A model generated the notes under the pieces. It searched no databases and had not been told where the DNA came from. It worked only from the letters and a program-made list of their open reading frames with translations. From JANXQZ01 sp038225555 (GTDB taxonomy: Bacteria > Acidobacteriota > Terriglobia > Bryobacterales > Bryobacteraceae), in the NCBI GenBank assembly GCA_038225555.1, contig JBBRRB010000019.1, positions 1-64,000 on the forward strand: 64,000 bases of DNA, given 5' to 3'. The position numbers and the translations under genes are program-made. Below, piece after piece: positions 1 through 8,308 of this stretch (position 1 is its first letter; every line of letters begins with the position of its first letter).

Positions 1-323
1 ATGCGTTAGCTCGCCTGTCCGGTTCGATGAGCGGGGTGTGAAAACGGAGCAGGATGGAGTTAGTGAGGCACCGACATTACGAAAGGGTCGGACAACAGAT
101 AGGCCCCATCTAAACCACCGCGTCACACCTCGACTCTACAATCCTAGGTAAGGGCGGAGCTTCTTACGACGGAGGACGTTCACAGGCGGATCGCTTCGGC
201 CCCCGCGAAGTAATTTGTTCCGTGGAAACTCCCGTTACCAGGGTGGTCGAAAGCTTAGGGACATACGCGTTGTAGCTGCCCCATTACCACGGTGTACTTG
301 CGAGTCCTCTTGTTCCAACCCGT
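1..323. other. Unassigned left edge, possible group II intron tail
   Basis: No protein-coding gene can be supported here. Bases 17-36 on the + strand (GTCCGGTTC followed by GATGAGCGGGG) recall the distal strand of domain V of bacterial group II introns and the linker after it; the matching proximal strand would lie left of the window. A short stem CTTCG/CGAAG sits at 194-210. The 3' end of the neighbouring regulator gene lies in a small hairpin (AACCCG/CGGGTT, 317-333). The intron idea is inference from memory of the motif, and an ordinary intergenic region is equally possible. Confidence 0.25.
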
Positions 324-1658
324 TTACCGGGTTCGTGACAGACCGAGAGCGCGGATGCGCTTGTGCAGATTGGTTCGTTCCATTCCCAGCACCCTGGCGG
401 CGGCTGAGACGTTCCAGTTGGCATCCTCAAGCGCGCGCAGCACATGATCGCGCTCGGCCGAATCGCGGGTTTCACGGAGGTTGGAGCGAGGCGTATTGTC
501 CTTCAAATGCCGGATCTCAACTGGAACCGAATCGGCCGTGAGCTGATCGCCTGGCGACATGATCGCCATGCGCTCGATCACATTGCGGAGTTCGCGGGCG
601 TTCCCCGGCCACCCATAGGCTTGCAGGATAGAATCAACTCCGGATGCCAGCTTCCTAGGCCGAAAATTATTTCGGCTGCAAAACTCCTGGAGAAAATACG
701 AAGCCATTGGTGGTATGTCCTGCGAACGCTCGCGCAGCGATGGAACCTTAACCGGCACGACGCACAGGCGGTAATACAGGTCCTCCCGAAAGCGCTGTTG
801 CGAAACCATTTCGGAGAGGTTGCGGTTGGTGGCCGAGACAACCCGAACCGCCACGCGGATGCTTTGCTCGCCGCCCACGCGGTGGAATTCTCCCTCTTGC
901 AACACGCGCAAAAGCTTGGCTTGCGAGGCTGCTGGAAGGTCGCCCACTTCGTCCAGGAACAGGGTACCGCGGTCGGCCAATTCGAACTTGCCTTTGCGCG
1001 TGGCGATCGCTCCGGTGAAGGCTCCCTTCTCGTGTCCGAACAGCTCGCTCTCAAGCAAGTCGGCTGGAATCGCGGCGCAATTTACCTTCACGAACGGACC
1101 CGCAGCGAAAGGGCTCTCCTCGTGAATGTGGGCCGCGAGCAGCTCCTTCCCGGTGCCGGATTCGCCGATGAGCAATATCCGGGCGTCGGACCGCGCTGCC
1201 ATCGTGGCTTGCTCCACGATCCGAACCCAGGCCGGAGTGGTGCCGATCATCTTCGGACCGCCGCCGATCAGCTCGCGGAGCTGCTCATTTTCGCGGCGTA
1301 GCGAGGAGTGCTCCAGCGCGTTCTTGAGCGACAGCAGCACCTTGTCGCGGCTGAGCGGTTTTTCGAGGAAGTCGAAGGCTCCGGCGCGGGTGGCCTCGAC
1401 GGCGTCGGCGATGGTGGCATGCCCGGAGATCATAATCGCCGGCACGGTGGAATCTTTCTCGCGGAACTGTTTGAGGAAGTCGATCCCGCTGCCATCGGGA
1501 AGCCGAACGTCCAGGAGGAGCGCGTCGGCGGTGTCAGTGAGGTGGCGGGCTTCTTCCAAAGAGCCAGCGGTCATCACGGCGTATCCGGAGTGCTCCAGGA
1601 TCATCTGGAGGGAGCGGCGGATATTAGGCTCGTCGTCCAGAATCAGGATGCGTTTCAT
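324..1658 (-). CDS. NtrC-family sigma-54 response regulator (NtrX-like)
   Basis: This is a 444-residue transcription activator that would bind enhancer-like sites and open promoters bound by sigma-54 RNA polymerase. The order is receiver domain (about 1-115; acidic pocket D8/D9, phosphoacceptor D50, conserved K100), AAA+ ATPase (Walker A GESGTGKE at 165-172, the sigma-54 contact motif GAFTGA, Walker B LFLDEVGDL) and a C-terminal Fis-type helix-turn-helix. All key residues are present and the length is normal for the family. Its ATG overlaps the stop of the upstream histidine kinase gene (ATGA), so the two are translated together and form a cognate pair. Kinase type and domain order fit NtrYX better than NtrBC. 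Target genes cannot be read from the sequence. Confidence 0.93.
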   Translation of the reverse strand: MKRILILDDEPNIRRSLQMILEHSGYAVMTAGSLEEARHLTDTADALLLDVRLPDGSGIDFLKQFREKDSTVPAIMISGHATIADAVEATRAGAFDFLEKPLSRDKVLLSLKNALEHSSLRRENEQLRELIGGGPKMIGTTPAWVRIVEQATMAARSDARILLIGESGTGKELLAAHIHEESPFAAGPFVKVNCAAIPADLLESELFGHEKGAFTGAIATRKGKFELADRGTLFLDEVGDLPAASQAKLLRVLQEGEFHRVGGEQSIRVAVRVVSATNRNLSEMVSQQRFREDLYYRLCVVPVKVPSLRERSQDIPPMASYFLQEFCSRNNFRPRKLASGVDSILQAYGWPGNARELRNVIERMAIMSPGDQLTADSVPVEIRHLKDNTPRSNLRETRDSAERDHVLRALEDANWNVSAAARVLGMERTNLHKRIRALGLSRTR

Positions 1659-3034
1659 GCAGCGGGCAGGAGCACGCGGAAGCCTGCGCCGCCTAGCTGG
1701 CCTTCCACCAATTCGATCTCTCCGCCTGACAGCACAGCGCTCTTGCGGGCGATTGACAGCCCCAATCCCATGCCTCCGCGCTTGAAGGAGATGGTCGGCT
1801 CAAACAGGGTTGAGCGGGCCTGCGGAGTAAGTCCGGGACCCGAGTCGTGCACCTCGATCTTGACCCTGCCCTGTTCCATTGCAGTGATTCCCAGGACGCT
1901 GGTTCCGGCCTGCGCGGCGTTTTCCAGCAGATTGGTCAGCACTCCTTTAATGAGGTCCTCGTCGGCGATGGCCAGCGGACGGTCTAACGCCAGATGCATG
2001 TCGTAGCTGACCTCGGGGTGGGAAGACTTGAGGAAAGCGATGCGCTCTTCCAGCAATTGATTCACGTCGATGCGTTTCGGGCAGACCGGCGGTTCGCTGC
2101 CAAGCTCCGTAAACGCGCGAACCCGGCGCTCCAGTCCGATCACTTCATCCACCACGATTTGACTGGCCTGCTGCATGAAGGCGCTATTGTCTTGCCCTGA
2201 GTAGCGGGCCGCGATCTCTTCCATCGTGAGGCGGATGGGGGTGAGGGAGTTCTTAATCTCATGCGCCATTTTGCGGGCCAGCGCCTGCCAGGTCTCCAAC
2301 CGCGTGACGTAAACCAAGCGCTCGCGGGAGTGGCGGAGCTGGTCGGCCATGTTGTTGAAGGCGGCGATCGCGCTGCCCACTTCGTCCTGTCCGCCAAATT
2401 CGACGCGGTGCTCCAGATTTCCAGCGGCTACGGCGGAGAGAGCGGCGGTCAAACGGCGGATAGGGCGGCTGATCCGGTGGGCCCAATAGATCACCGCCAG
2501 CAACGACATTACCCAGATCACGGCAGCCGTCGCGATCATCGTGTAGGTAAGGCCTCGGCGCAGATCGCGTGACGCGGTCCGCTCGACCACAGCCCTCGCT
2601 CGGCGGATCTGGCCATCCAGGATATTCATTTGGATGCCATGCAGGCCGGCGGAATAGATCGAGACACCATCGTCCCGGCGAACCAGATAATCGAGGCGGC
2701 TCCCCCCATCGCCCGAGAGAACGAAATTCTCCGGCTCCTCGGCGTTCCAGAATTCGCTGACCGCAGCCGGCCAAGAGCCTCGGGCGTTGATCTGGTAGGT
2801 TTTAGGAGCAAGACGGCCAGCGTCGGCCTCCCGCTTCAGCTCATCCCGAGTGTGCTGGTACAGTTCGCGGCCTGTATTCTCGAGCGATTTGGATATCTCA
2901 TCCAATTCCCGCGGCGACGAGTAACTCAGGCTGTAATGCAGCAGGGAGACCGAAATTCGAACGGCGACCAGCAACGGCAGCAGAGTCGCGATGGCGAACA
3001 CGAGGATCAGCTTGCTTCGCAGAGTGAGTGTCAT
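1655..3034 (-). CDS. Membrane sensor histidine kinase (NtrY-like)
   Basis: This is a 459-residue inner-membrane sensor kinase. It has a first membrane segment at about 8-32, an extracytoplasmic region of about 130 residues, a second membrane segment at about 163-185, a HAMP domain (about 188-235), a HisKA dimerisation domain with phospho-acceptor H258 in MAHEIKNS, and a HATPase_c domain (N box NLLENA near 368, DSGPG at 397-401, GMGLG at 421-425). I chose the ATG at 3034 because it forms an ATGA overlap with the stop of the preceding gene; a start 45 bases further upstream would run into that gene. It should phosphorylate the response regulator encoded directly after it. The extracytoplasmic sensor shows no domain I can name. 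Confidence 0.92.
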   Translation of the reverse strand: MTLTLRSKLILVFAIATLLPLLVAVRISVSLLHYSLSYSSPRELDEISKSLENTGRELYQHTRDELKREADAGRLAPKTYQINARGSWPAAVSEFWNAEEPENFVLSGDGGSRLDYLVRRDDGVSIYSAGLHGIQMNILDGQIRRARAVVERTASRDLRRGLTYTMIATAAVIWVMSLLAVIYWAHRISRPIRRLTAALSAVAAGNLEHRVEFGGQDEVGSAIAAFNNMADQLRHSRERLVYVTRLETWQALARKMAHEIKNSLTPIRLTMEEIAARYSGQDNSAFMQQASQIVVDEVIGLERRVRAFTELGSEPPVCPKRIDVNQLLEERIAFLKSSHPEVSYDMHLALDRPLAIADEDLIKGVLTNLLENAAQAGTSVLGITAMEQGRVKIEVHDSGPGLTPQARSTLFEPTISFKRGGMGLGLSIARKSAVLSGGEIELVEGQLGGAGFRVLLPAA

Positions 3035-3633
3035 CGGCGCAGGTCCGCCATGGAGAAGGGTCCGGTTTCGAGCGCCCAATGATCCTGCGAGCCGCGCGTA
3101 GGACGGCTGAACGCGTCAATCAGAGTCGCCAAGCTGATCCCGCCCTCATCCTGAACGGCTAAAGCCGGCTTCGATTCCGCGCTGCGAATCTCGATTCTTA
3201 CCCACAGGCCCTTGTCGGGCGGAATGCTGGACGAAGGGATCGAAACATTCTCCAGGCACCACGCCTCGGCGGCGGCTGCGGTGAGATGCGTGCCCGATAC
3301 GCGGGAGTTCTGCAAGCGCACCACTTTGAAGCGCTCCTCCCACAAATCGTAGCTGACGACAAATCGCTCCAGCGCCCGTTGCAGCGCTGGGTTGCCTTTT
3401 CCAGCAGAGACGCTGAGCTGGAAATCGAACGGCACAGACGCCCCGTTGCGCAGCCGTTCCAATGACTTGCCGGTGAGGAAGTGCAATTTGGGCGCGGTAA
3501 CTAAGAGTCGATCACCGATCCAGCGCGGGGTCAGGTCTTCGCTGGACGAGGTTAGGGCGACGAGACACATGCAGAACAGAGCAGCCGCCAAACATCCCGC
3601 GACCGCGCGACGCAGTTGGCGCGCCCAGATCAA
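3031..3633 (-). CDS. DUF4390-like envelope protein
   Basis: This is a 200-residue protein with a hydrophobic N-terminal segment (about 10-28) that looks like a signal peptide or anchor, so it is probably periplasmic. The rest resembles DUF4390, a family that in Proteobacteria is usually encoded directly before the NtrY kinase; that context match supports the call more than any single motif does. The start is TTG, forming a TTGA overlap with the stop of the upstream outer-membrane gene, and the stop overlaps the kinase start. A role in sensing or in presenting a signal to the kinase is inference. No catalytic motif is seen. Confidence 0.6.
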   Translation of the reverse strand: MIWARQLRRAVAGCLAAALFCMCLVALTSSSEDLTPRWIGDRLLVTAPKLHFLTGKSLERLRNGASVPFDFQLSVSAGKGNPALQRALERFVVSYDLWEERFKVVRLQNSRVSGTHLTAAAAEAWCLENVSIPSSSIPPDKGLWVRIEIRSAESKPALAVQDEGGISLATLIDAFSRPTRGSQDHWALETGPFSMADLRR

Positions 3634-4886
3634 AAATTCATTCCCGCGATGAGCATGGGTTCCATGTGGCCGCCCCGAATCGGGAAGGCGACCGCCAGCA
3701 GCAAGGCGTTTTTACCAAACAAACCCAATCCCGTGTTCACGCCTACTCCGGCTGAATGCTTTTCGTCGCGGTGCTTGCCGCTGTCCCAGACCGAGCCGGT
3801 ATCGTAGAAAACGCGCATAATGTGGTAGCCGTAGGTGACGGATGCATGCGCGGCCCGGTTTCCGCCGAGCGGGTCAAGGTCGTACTTGTTCCAGCCGCGC
3901 AGGGTGGTATTGTTGCCTAGCACGAAGCGCTCGAACAGCGGGGCGCGGCCATAGATGACGCCGGCCATCACTGCCACTTCCACGGACTGTTGGGAGTGGC
4001 GCCAAGCGTAGCGGGCGTTGACGGCATGACGGGTGTAGGCGAAATCCGAACCGAGCGATGTGGTGGCCGCGCGCAGCCTGTAAGCTGCGTCCAAATCCTG
4101 CGAGTTGGCGTCCGACCCCCCCCAACGGTCATGGTAGCGCAGAGTGGTGGCTATGGCGTTGGCGGCGTCGGGCCTCGCGGCCGGAGAATCGGGTTGCATG
4201 CTCTCAAAGCTGAGGCCGACGGTGAGCGTCAGCGGCTTGGCGAGAACAAAAGTGGCGCTGGGCTCGAAGTTCTTGCGGGAACTATAAGCTCCAGCGCCGA
4301 GGGAAGAATCGGATAGAGTACCGCCGTATTGTTCGCGAAAATTGTCGAATTCGAACCCCAGACGAACGCGGCTGGTGCCGACCTGAAGCCGGTCATACCG
4401 GACGCGAATGCCCGAATAGCGCTCCACCAGATCGTCGCCGTTGCTCAGGCCAGCCATGGTGATGGAGTTCGCGCCCGCGGTCAGCGTGGCTTGGCCTGTT
4501 CCGGTCCAGCCCTCGCGGGAGTTATAGGTCAAGTTCGACAGAGAGATATCGAAGTTGGTGGGCCGTTTCTCGACTTCGAAGGTAACGCGCACTTGGGCCG
4601 GCTCCAGACCGCGCGAGACTCGGAAGGTAACGGATCGAGCGCGGAGTTCCTGCGTGATGCGCTGCGAAAGGCCGTTCAGCGCATCCATATTGAGGCGCTC
4701 GCCTACCAGGCGCTGCATTTCGTCGAGGACGGTGCCGCTGAGCTGATATTGCTGGGAGGAGAGGGCGACGCTCTCGACGGTGTACCGGCTGTTGACGTTT
4801 AGGTCGGGCGAGGCGGACTCTTCGCCCGCGTCGGCCCTGACCAGGGATGCCGTCGCCAGGAGGGCGGCGAGCAGGACATGCTTCAT
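3630..4886 (-). CDS. BamA/TamA-like outer membrane beta-barrel protein
   Basis: This 418-residue protein starts with a clear signal peptide (MKHVLLAALLATASLVRA), followed by a region of about 100 residues resembling a POTRA domain and then a C-terminal barrel rich in alternating aromatic and polar strands. The last strand ends in phenylalanine (AGMNF), the usual C-terminal signature for insertion by BAM. The central FVLGNNTTLRGW segment fits the Omp85/surface-antigen family, whose barrels carry a conserved RG motif. It is much shorter than BamA (about 800), so it is a single-POTRA member. The frame stays open further upstream, but the ATG at 4884-4886 is chosen because it starts the signal peptide. 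It is first in the four-gene operon with the two-component pair. Confidence 0.75.
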   Translation of the reverse strand: MKHVLLAALLATASLVRADAGEESASPDLNVNSRYTVESVALSSQQYQLSGTVLDEMQRLVGERLNMDALNGLSQRITQELRARSVTFRVSRGLEPAQVRVTFEVEKRPTNFDISLSNLTYNSREGWTGTGQATLTAGANSITMAGLSNGDDLVERYSGIRVRYDRLQVGTSRVRLGFEFDNFREQYGGTLSDSSLGAGAYSSRKNFEPSATFVLAKPLTLTVGLSFESMQPDSPAARPDAANAIATTLRYHDRWGGSDANSQDLDAAYRLRAATTSLGSDFAYTRHAVNARYAWRHSQQSVEVAVMAGVIYGRAPLFERFVLGNNTTLRGWNKYDLDPLGGNRAAHASVTYGYHIMRVFYDTGSVWDSGKHRDEKHSAGVGVNTGLGLFGKNALLLAVAFPIRGGHMEPMLIAGMNF

Positions 4887-5078
4887 GGGGATCTGGGGTA
4901 GCAGGTGAGATTCCAAAGCTATGTCTTTGAAAATAAAGAGCATGGAACGGTTGCAGTGTGACGGCTTGGCACAGGTGTGCACTCGATTCGGCGGTCTGCG
5001 AATGCCTCCGCCGCAGACGCGTCCATTGTGATATGCTAATCGGCTGTCATTGACCCTGATCATTTAAGAGGTGTATAC
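4887..5078. promoter_or_regulatory. Divergent intergenic region between the envelope operon and the PEP-CTERM gene
   Basis: These 192 bases must hold promoters for the outer-membrane/NtrYX operon (minus) and for the PEP-CTERM gene (plus). AAGAGG at about 5066-5071 is a plausible ribosome binding site for the latter. TGGCAC at 4967-4972 followed by TGCA resembles a sigma-54 element, but the gap between the GG and GC pairs is one base short of the strict consensus. The palindrome TGATCA lies near 5058. No promoter can be fixed with confidence. Confidence 0.4.
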
Positions 5079-5954
5079 ATGAAATCGCCAATAATGACTT
5101 TTGCTCTAGGTACGCTGCTTGCGGCTGGATTGCAGGGAGCCACCATCCAAGTCAGTTTTACAAATCTTGCGCCGCAGGGCGGCACGTGGATCATGCGCCC
5201 CTGGGTTGGTTTTCACGATGGTAACTACCAGACCTTCACAGTAGGCCAAACTGCGAGTGAAGGCGTCCGCCACATCGCGGAGGATGGGTTGGTCGGCGAT
5301 CCGAACAACGCCTTGCCGCCGCACGATGGCTGCCCGTACCCCGGCGGAACGTGCCAATTTCAATCGTTTCCCCTATATCCGAACCACGGGCCGGAAGCGT
5401 CAATCGGAAACCCGACTGCACCCGGACAGACAATTTCCCGCATCTTCAATGTGGATCCCACTGATCCAAATAACCGCTTCCTAAGCTATCTTGTGATGAT
5501 CGTTCCCAGCAACGATGCATTTTTCGGAACAGATTCCGCCCATCCCGTGCAGCTTTTCGATAGCAGCGGGAACTTCCTCGGGTCCAAGACATTTACAATT
5601 TTCGGTTCCAACATTCTTGATGCCGGAACTGAGGCAAACACCGAAAGTGCAAGCGATACGGCCTTCTTCGGTCAAACGGTGCCTGGCACTGGCACTCACC
5701 CGGATCCGATAAGCTCCGTTATTCACCCCCATCCCGGTTACATACCGAATGGACCGATTCTAACGGGGAGCACCGTTTTCCTGGGAAACCCCTACACGTT
5801 TCAAAACGCGAACTTCACTCAGCCTGGCTATCAGATTGCCCAAGTCACCATCAGCTTGGCGCCAACGGTGCCCGAGCCGGGTACGTTTGTAATGCTTTGC
5901 CTCGGTGCCGTGGCCTTGCTGGGCCGCCGCAACTTTCGCCGAAACTCGATTTAG
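5079..5954 (+). CDS. Spondin_N-like secreted protein with PEP-CTERM sorting signal
   Basis: This 291-residue exported protein has an N-terminal signal peptide (about 1-20) and a body that resembles the Spondin_N domain, including the QVSFTNLAP start and the later segment around AFFGTDSAHP. The C-terminus is a textbook PEP-CTERM signal: VPEPGT at 264-269, a hydrophobic stretch and a basic end with RR. Such proteins are recognised and cleaved by exosortases at the inner membrane and then displayed or released. The likely processing enzyme is encoded just downstream on the opposite strand. The last four bases overlap the end of the convergent EpsI-type gene. AAGAGG precedes the ATG. The ligand or adhesive role is unknown. 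Confidence 0.85.
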   Translation: MKSPIMTFALGTLLAAGLQGATIQVSFTNLAPQGGTWIMRPWVGFHDGNYQTFTVGQTASEGVRHIAEDGLVGDPNNALPPHDGCPYPGGTCQFQSFPLYPNHGPEASIGNPTAPGQTISRIFNVDPTDPNNRFLSYLVMIVPSNDAFFGTDSAHPVQLFDSSGNFLGSKTFTIFGSNILDAGTEANTESASDTAFFGQTVPGTGTHPDPISSVIHPHPGYIPNGPILTGSTVFLGNPYTFQNANFTQPGYQIAQVTISLAPTVPEPGTFVMLCLGAVALLGRRNFRRNSI

Positions 5955-6634
5955 CGAGGAAGAAAATCGCCCAGGGGGCCAAAGAACGACTGCACAAAAT
6001 TAATCGCCGATTTCGTCGCGGCATCCTCGTTCTTTTCGACGACCGGAACCACCACCCGGACTAGCGCCGTATCCGTTCGGTTGTAGCGCAGCGCATCGGC
6101 GACCACGTAGACTTTCGCCATGTACTCATTCGCCACAACGCGATCGCGCGATTGGTACCAATAAAGAACTAAACTCTTCTGATCACCCTTTTGCACGATA
6201 TATCGATTTACCAGCAGCGGCTGGGCACGGGCGGGAACAGGAACCGGGATGACGTCGGACACGGTCCAGATCCAGCCCGAACCGGGCAGACAGTTTTTCG
6301 GCGAATGCGGAGCTTGGCCGTAGCGCTGGCTGCTGAAGAACGCTACAAAAAGATTCGCTCCCTGATGCGAGACTAGATCTCCGTAGGAGCGCGTGATGTA
6401 GTCATTAGCCCTGAGCACGTCTTTGACTTCCGGCTCCATCACTCCCTGCTGGATCATCTGCCAGGAGCCAAGCTTGGTCGGGAACTGATCCAAGGGCCGA
6501 TACGATGGAATCTTCTCGCCGCGTGAAAAGCCGTAAAAGACCGCTGCCTGCGTAAGCAGCAGGATGGTCAAAATCATTGCCGGGCGACCGCCGACAAATC
6601 TAAACGGCTGGTGAAAATTCGGGTTTTTTTCCAT
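5951..6634 (-). CDS. EpsI-family (DUF3485) exosortase partner protein
   Basis: This protein of about 227 residues has one N-terminal membrane segment and an extracytoplasmic DUF3485/EpsI domain, recognised by the conserved HSPKNCLPGSGW segment and the later WYQSRDRVVANEY. EpsI proteins accompany exosortases as separate proteins or as C-terminal fusions and are linked to exopolysaccharide export and PEP-CTERM processing. I place the start at the ATG ending at 6634, which overlaps the exosortase end by 35 bases; the ATG at 6577, which would leave a gap of 22 bases, is a real alternative and neither has a good ribosome binding site. Confidence 0.85.
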   Translation of the reverse strand: MEKNPNFHQPFRFVGGRPAMILTILLLTQAAVFYGFSRGEKIPSYRPLDQFPTKLGSWQMIQQGVMEPEVKDVLRANDYITRSYGDLVSHQGANLFVAFFSSQRYGQAPHSPKNCLPGSGWIWTVSDVIPVPVPARAQPLLVNRYIVQKGDQKSLVLYWYQSRDRVVANEYMAKVYVVADALRYNRTDTALVRVVVPVVEKNEDAATKSAINFVQSFFGPLGDFLPR

Positions 6635-7508
6635 GGAGCAGTCGGTAGATCCAGTTAACAGCCTGGTGGAACAGAACAAGGAGAGCGAGTGCTACCAGGA
6701 ACAGCACCCATCCTTCTAAAGTGTGGAAAAAGCCCTGGGCCAAATCCGCACGTACCTCACTCAGCACGCCTGTCAGCGTTACGCGCGCTGCGTTGGCGGC
6801 GATCGCGATTGGAATGGTCCCGAACAACAAGGCCCAACGCATCCAGACCTTGGCATCGAAGAAGTAGGCGTAAATGAGCGACAGGAAAGATAGCGAAAGC
6901 AGTGAGCGGATCCCGCTGCATGCCTCCACGACGGAGAGTTTCTGACTAGCCAGCTCCAACACGTTGCCGTCGCGCAGGACAGGAATTCCCAGCCAGCCTA
7001 GAATAGTCTCCGCCACGCTTGAGGCGAATAACTGGAGCGGCAGCGTGATCCGAGCATAGATGATGGCCGGAATTGGAATCATGAACGCTAAAAGGCTGAG
7101 TGGAAACGCGAGCGCTCGCAAAACCTTGGTGCCTCCAAGATACAGGATCACGCCCACCAGCGAGATTAAAAACGAAGTTCGGGCTAGAAAGAGCTCGGCA
7201 CCGAGGGTCCCCAGCATGAGTTGCACAGCACCCCAAAGGAGCAGCGCCAAGCCCCAGTTGTTCGGTTCCGGCTTAAGGGCACTCAATGCCGCTCGGCGCT
7301 GCCAGATAATGTAGCCCGCTACCACGGGCACGAAGAAGCCATGACCCATGTCTTCGTCGGTGATCCATTGCAGCACCAAACGGTATAGCACCGGGGCGTA
7401 GCACAGAGCGAGCAATCCGCCGAACCAGAGTAATTTGTTCCAAGGCAGTTGGCCATCGTGCTCGGACGCCGCATCTTGCCCTGGGATGCTATTGACGTAA
7501 GTCGCCAT
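6600..7508 (-). CDS. Exosortase (XrtA-like transpeptidase)
   Basis: This 302-residue polytopic membrane protein has about eight hydrophobic segments. The catalytic triad of the exosortase/archaeosortase family is visible: Cys197 in VEACSGIRSL, Arg242 in NAARVT and His262 in FFHTLEGW. Exosortases cut PEP-CTERM proteins at the inner membrane in a sortase-like reaction. The ATG at 7508 is preferred over a GTG 18 bases upstream because AGGA precedes it at proper spacing. It is co-directional and overlapping with the EpsI-type gene, and a substrate with an intact sorting signal is encoded next to the pair. Whether it also serves substrates elsewhere in the genome cannot be told here. Confidence 0.92.
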   Translation of the reverse strand: MATYVNSIPGQDAASEHDGQLPWNKLLWFGGLLALCYAPVLYRLVLQWITDEDMGHGFFVPVVAGYIIWQRRAALSALKPEPNNWGLALLLWGAVQLMLGTLGAELFLARTSFLISLVGVILYLGGTKVLRALAFPLSLLAFMIPIPAIIYARITLPLQLFASSVAETILGWLGIPVLRDGNVLELASQKLSVVEACSGIRSLLSLSFLSLIYAYFFDAKVWMRWALLFGTIPIAIAANAARVTLTGVLSEVRADLAQGFFHTLEGWVLFLVALALLVLFHQAVNWIYRLLHGKKPEFSPAV

Positions 7509-7661
7509 CGTTATCCTGCTGCCCACCCTTAGCTAAACACAACGGAAACAGAGGAACAATCCCCCGATGAGTCTATTCCGGTTAGCAACGGAGATTATGG
7601 GAAATCGCTGTTCCGAGCGTCGATGTGACTTTATCTTAACATCGAAGTCGCAAGGCCCCGA

Positions 7662-8267
7662 TTATAAGAAATTTGCCGCGCAAGCCGAGGCGTGCTTAGC
7701 AGCCAGCGGATTAACGGGTTCATCGTCCGCGAATGCGGTAATCGATTGATAAACGCCGTCGCGAGGCTCGCGATGCACTATGATGCGGCGTCCATTCACG
7801 TCGAGCACCCAATAATCCTGAATTGCGGCACGCGCATACAACGCGGCTTTGCGGGTTAAGTCTACTGCGAGACTTGTGTCGGAGACCTCGACTACTAGAA
7901 CAATGTCCTCCGGGTTGGCCTTGTCAACGAACTTATCGTAAGGGTGGCTCAGCACTAGCGCGTCGGGTTCGGGGTCGCTGTACGGCGTATCTCGGGGAGC
8001 CAAGTGGATCGACGGCTCCTGGACCACGCAGACTGGGCCGAAAACTTCCCTGAGCCAGTTGCATAGAAGCAAAAGCGCACGTACATGCGGGTGGATCTTA
8101 CTCACTTTTTCAACTAGCTCGCCTTCGAGTAGTTCGTAGCGTTGAGGATCGATCGCTCCAGATTGCACCAGAAAATCGCATTCTTCGCGCGTCCACATTT
8201 TCCGCCGGACAGGTTGACTATCCGTATCGACAAGCGGACCATGGATGGCGACGGGCATTGGATTCAT
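7662..8267 (-). CDS. Uma2 (DUF820) family nuclease-fold protein
   Basis: This 201-residue protein matches the Uma2 family, which has a PD-(D/E)XK restriction-endonuclease-like fold. Visible family features are YELLEGELVEK in the N-terminal third, SDPEPDALVLSHP in the middle, and EDIVLVVEVSDTSL followed by DLTRKAALYA and IQDYWVLDV. The core acidic and lysine residues appear intact. The family is very abundant in cyanobacteria and soil bacteria, is often solitary, and has no settled function. It is transcribed away from the S55 peptidase gene across a gap of 41 bases. The 153 bases between it and the exosortase gene hold nothing I can support. Confidence 0.88.
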   Translation of the reverse strand: MNPMPVAIHGPLVDTDSQPVRRKMWTREECDFLVQSGAIDPQRYELLEGELVEKVSKIHPHVRALLLLCNWLREVFGPVCVVQEPSIHLAPRDTPYSDPEPDALVLSHPYDKFVDKANPEDIVLVVEVSDTSLAVDLTRKAALYARAAIQDYWVLDVNGRRIIVHREPRDGVYQSITAFADDEPVNPLAAKHASACAANFL

Positions 8268-8308
8268 TATCGCTCTTCACTCAAATGAAGGAGGACTAGA
8301 ATAGGCTT

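Noticed and set aside
444..2006. Long plus-strand open frames (444-1301 and 1308-2006)
   Set aside because: They lie fully antisense to the response regulator and the kinase genes and have no recognisable domain, start signal or composition of their own; they are an effect of GC-rich coding sequence.
5050..5079. TTGACC...TATACA as a sigma-70 promoter for the PEP-CTERM gene
   Set aside because: The -10 would overlap the ATG and place the transcript start inside the gene, which conflicts with the AAGAGG ribosome binding site.
7567..7749. 60-codon plus-strand frame between the exosortase and Uma2 genes
   Set aside because: It overlaps the Uma2 3' end, has no ribosome binding site and no similarity; not supportable as a gene.
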